In this document: piece by piece, positions 61,542 to 64,000 of the stretch
How positions within the stretch are numbered: position 1 is the first letter of the stretch
Layout: each line of letters begins with the position of its first letter
Assembly (NCBI GenBank): GCA_946811185.2
Contig: OX328112.1
Coordinates: forward strand, 3,658,001-3,722,000
DNA: 64,000 bases
Source of the DNA: Hippopus hippopus
Lineage: Eukaryota > Mollusca > Bivalvia > Cardiida > Cardiidae
Direction of reading: 5' to 3'
The notes under the pieces: model-generated
Database searches by the model: none
Seen by the model: the letters and a program-made list of their open reading frames with translations, nothing else
What the model was told of the DNA's origin: nothing
Translations under genes and position numbers: made by a program

Positions 61542-61637
61542 TTAACCCTTAACCAAACAATCCCTGGTTTTTACGACCCTGAGATAGAGGTGTTTTGAAA
61601 ACATTGTGGGAAAAGGATAAAATGCTGGTAACTAGCA
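61542..61637. mobile_element. piggyBac-like relic, truncated within the hairpin (unit D)
   Basis: Only the left arm (from 61597), the loop and the first bases of the right arm (ACTAGCA) remain. Unit D homology ends here and the sequence jumps to the older fragment at 61647. Hairpins are frequent breakpoints, which fits. Confidence 0.55.
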
Positions 61638-61646
61638 ATACTAACT

Positions 61647-61941
61647 GGAAATACAGCAAGTAGGCGCAGCACTGCACCCACTAGAAGTTGAAACTGGCCA
61701 TTCAGGTCTTGGTGATCTATAGATATAATGCTTTCAGAACCATCAAGAATAAAAACAATGATTCAGTTCACTTGTACAATGTCAAAAAATTTTTGCAAAA
61801 AAGAATGCATACTTGTACTGAAACGCAAGACAAGCAGACATGTAAGAATGGGCCTTTCACATTTATAGAACTGCATTATAGTTCGTCATCTGATCCTTTG
61901 CCCTACTGTTTTAAGAGATACTACACCTAAGGTTTACTTAA
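61647..61941. repeat. Diverged fifth fragment of the macro-repeat unit
   Basis: Matches 60033-60329 of unit D (11175-11472 of unit A) in the same orientation at roughly 90% by eye, well below the similarity among A-C. Shared landmarks are GCACTGCACCCACTAGAAG, GAATAAAAACAATGATTCAG and CCTAAGGTTTACTTAA. It starts right after the truncated hairpin and ends at a TTAA where the piggyBac-like element begins. Confidence 0.85.
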
Positions 61942-62210
61942 CTCATTCAGCCCTGGTACAAATTACACCTCTTATTACCTCCAGGTACTTGATAAGCCAT
62001 CCCCTTGTCAGTGAGAGAGCTTATCAGCTCCTCTTCCCTAGGCTTAATCAGACAAATAAGGAAACCATTACAAATGAAATGGGGGTGGGCAATTTTAAAC
62101 AGATGTTGTGTCTTTAGTTTTTATCCAATTTTATTACAATCTGGCAAACAGATGCCTAATAAATTACCCTGTAATTTGATATAATTTTTAACATCATGCT
62201 ATTCAAACTA

Positions 62211-62252
62211 CATGCAGGATGGGTTGAAACACCATGCAGGATGGGTTAAAAC
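62211..62252. repeat. Short direct repeat in the piggyBac 3' non-coding region
   Basis: CATGCAGGATGGGTTGAAAC is followed after two bases by CATGCAGGATGGGTTAAAAC. This may be a local duplication; no function can be read from it. Confidence 0.7.
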
Positions 62253-63068
62253 AATACTGTACTCACAGAGCTGTCAATACTCATTATCCATATTTTTCCA
62301 TTAAATCCACAATTCTATCCTGAATCACTTTCTGAGCTCACATTTTACCATTTTTCTTATGTGACAAATTAATTAGAAGCTATAGGATTGTACAAAAACT
62401 TTTGAAAACTAGGGTAAAAACTTTTAATCAAAATGGAAGCATACGAAAAAACAAAGAGACTTCTGATAAAATGCTCATTATGAGCAATTTTAATTTTTTG
62501 TCACATTGTTTTCAGATGTTGACAGTTGCAACAGCATGAGATAAGGTCTGTGTCAAAACATTGTGGTAAAAGGAGAAATTAATTTCATATTGTAAGAGAT
62601 TCCTGCATTTACCATAAATGTCCCACTTTTCTATGAAATATAATTGAATATTAATGTCACATTTGGAAAGAATTGGCAACAAAAATATTTACATTTAACT
62701 TCCAACTGAAAAATATACACTTTCTTTTTTTTTTCAAAACTTTTCATTTTTGCATAAACACTATTTTACACAAAAACACTTTTCTTCTTTATTTCTTAAA
62801 TCTAACTCTTTCGCAAATGGCTAAATTCAAGACTTGTCCAAATTGAAGGCTTTACAGATGACATGATAATAGAAATATTTAGACAAGAGAAGAAAATACT
62901 GCATACCAGCATTTTCTCCTTCTCCCATAATATTTCAGTAGCTTTCTATCATGCGAGACATTAAAACTAGGAATTATTTGGTAAAGGGTTACCACTAAAT
63001 TTAATCAATGAGCTAAACTTATTCAACACTGATTTTTTTACACAACCTATATTACACTTTCAACAGAC

Positions 63069-64000
63069 TTATGGATTTTTCAACAAATCTCTGTTCCATG
63101 GCTGAAAATCGACACACAGATGAACATTGCACTCCATACACATATTGGCGATTTCTCGCCGCCGCTTCTGTTTGCTACACTGTCGGCATCTACCTCGTTT
63201 GGTGCCATTTTGTGGAAAATGCCCAACTGCCATTGTAGCAAGAGCAGCCCATTCATTCTCCATGTAATCCCCAATAAGCTGCTTTGCTAAATTCATCCGG
63301 AATTCCATCATTGTCCTTGCTTTGTCCCGACCAGATTTTGTCTGTCTCAGATGATTGGCAGATTCTTTCATAAGTATGAAAGCATTCGTAATGGCCACAT
63401 CTACCAAAAACCAAAAAAGGTAAAGCCACCACCTTTTGGATGTACAGTAGCTGCTGTACTCTGTCCGCAATTGATCAGAATGATCAACTCCATTCATATC
63501 GGTGTTGTATTCTGGTACAATAGCAGGTTCTGGTATCATCTTAACTTCACCATTTCGGGTTTTTATAGAAACTTCAGACACAATCTGGACAAGAAGAATA
63601 TGTGTTGCTTGTCTTTCCACACACATGCTGTTATTTCTCCTTTCTGGGACGTCATAAACTGGCCCTGTTCTTTCACTTCGCTGGACTGTCCCACGTGCAT
63701 AGGTGTTGTTTTCCAATAGTGTGTTGAATAGGGCAGGACTTGAAAAATAATTGTCAACATTGACAATATGATTCTTGCCCCAGATTTTCCTAGTCATATC
63801 CACGTGAGGCAAGACCAATTTCAGCTGCTCCCTGCTCTTTCCTGGTGTAAACTTGGAATTCATTTGTATAGCCATTGGTCGGATCCGCTCTCATCCATAC
63901 TTTGATTCCATACTTTGTTGGCTTGGCAGGTAGATATTTGCCTAAAAGCTAGACGACCCCTAAATTTCACCATCACCTCGTCTACGCTGACATTCTGGTG
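63069..64000 (-). pseudogene. piggyBac transposase (DDE_Tnp_1_7 family), frameshifted and 5'-incomplete
   Basis: The family cuts and pastes DNA at TTAA using three catalytic aspartates. The first is in SVDEVMVKFRGRLAF (about 63988-63943), the second in NVDNYFSS (from 63761) and the third in NGVDHSDQL (from 63494). The C-terminus is Cys-rich (CRQC, CMECNVHLC, about 63188-63110), as in the family's zinc-binding tail. The longest frame, 63069-63875 (268 residues), starts inside the domain, so its ATG is not the real start. Conserved blocks lie in different frames: shifts near 63938 and 63810, and the VWKDK block (63622-63608) is in another frame, implying shifts near 63680 and 63580. The gene is therefore inactive. 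The N-terminal half lies beyond the window. Confidence 0.9.

Larger units (their letters stand above)
46619..61637. repeat. Macro-tandem repeat unit D, diverged, interrupted and truncated
   Basis: Homologous to A-C from its start to about 61637, where similarity stops inside the piggyBac-like hairpin just after ACTAGCA. The last ~2.3 kb of the unit (equivalent to 13171-15436 of A) is absent, including the next hAT-like left end. Divergence from A-C rises after about 52.4 kb, with many substitutions and indels in the core repeats and microsatellites. A 2,078 bp element is inserted at 57038. At several sites (near 46892, 49590-49610 and 50308) D carries the unit A base and not that of B and C. 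Confidence 0.93.
61942..64000 (-). mobile_element. piggyBac-like element, 3' part (continues beyond the window)
   Basis: The edge is exact: the unit sequence TTTACTTAAAGATTTG is here TTTACTTAA followed by CTCATTCAGCCCTGG, i.e. an insertion at TTAA, the piggyBac target. The non-coding stretch 61942-63068 lies downstream of the transposase. It holds a 21 bp near-perfect direct repeat (CATGCAGGATGGGTT at 62211 and 62233) and the AAAACATTGTGG / CTCCTTCTCCCATAA motifs shared with the relic in each unit. The other end and second TTAA lie right of the window. Confidence 0.75.

Overview
The window is eukaryotic, AT-rich, non-coding repeat DNA. I find no host protein gene, rRNA, true tRNA or CRISPR array. 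The best guess for the organism is a marine invertebrate, probably a mollusc and possibly a bivalve. This rests on tRNA-headed SINEs whose 3' end reads like the mollusc-type 'GCGTTAAACACCAACCAATCAAT' tail, on a block of 150-158 bp core repeats next to a GTCC/GTCT microsatellite (the layout of bivalve 'pearl'-type elements), and on invertebrate-style hAT and piggyBac relics. No search was run, so the taxon is an inference.

Layout: about 61.6 kb of the 64 kb is one head-to-tail tandem array of a roughly 15.4 kb unit. Unit A is 1-15436, B is 15437-30874, C is 30875-46618 (longer because of one extra A-rich subrepeat) and D is 46619-61637 (the most diverged; it carries a 2,078 bp insertion and is cut off before its last ~2.3 kb). 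The array runs off the left edge, and where a unit is said to start is arbitrary. Each unit holds, in order: SINE 1; a piggyBac-like non-coding relic; a CpG-bearing patch; the right end of a ~7.08 kb hAT-like element; a pearl/Helentron-like block with two modules of core repeats; a 2.1 kb strand-asymmetric tract (G-quadruplex-type G runs, then TAGG-like repeats, then pure purine); a second related element end; SINE 2; an A-rich block of ~300-360 bp subrepeats; a piggyBac-like hairpin; and the left end of the next hAT-like element. That hAT-like element therefore spans every unit junction.

Units A, B and C are nearly identical, but the variants are mosaic. The left part of B matches C, the right part of A matches B, and D shares some variants only with A. 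This suggests recent unequal exchange or conversion, or an assembly duplication. Right of the array, 61647-61941 is an older, roughly 90% similar fragment of the same unit. It is cut at a TTAA by a piggyBac-like element whose transposase, on the minus strand and running off the right edge, is broken by several frameshifts.

The genes do not form a pathway. What the window records is layered transposon insertion followed by amplification of the whole composite as a macrosatellite.
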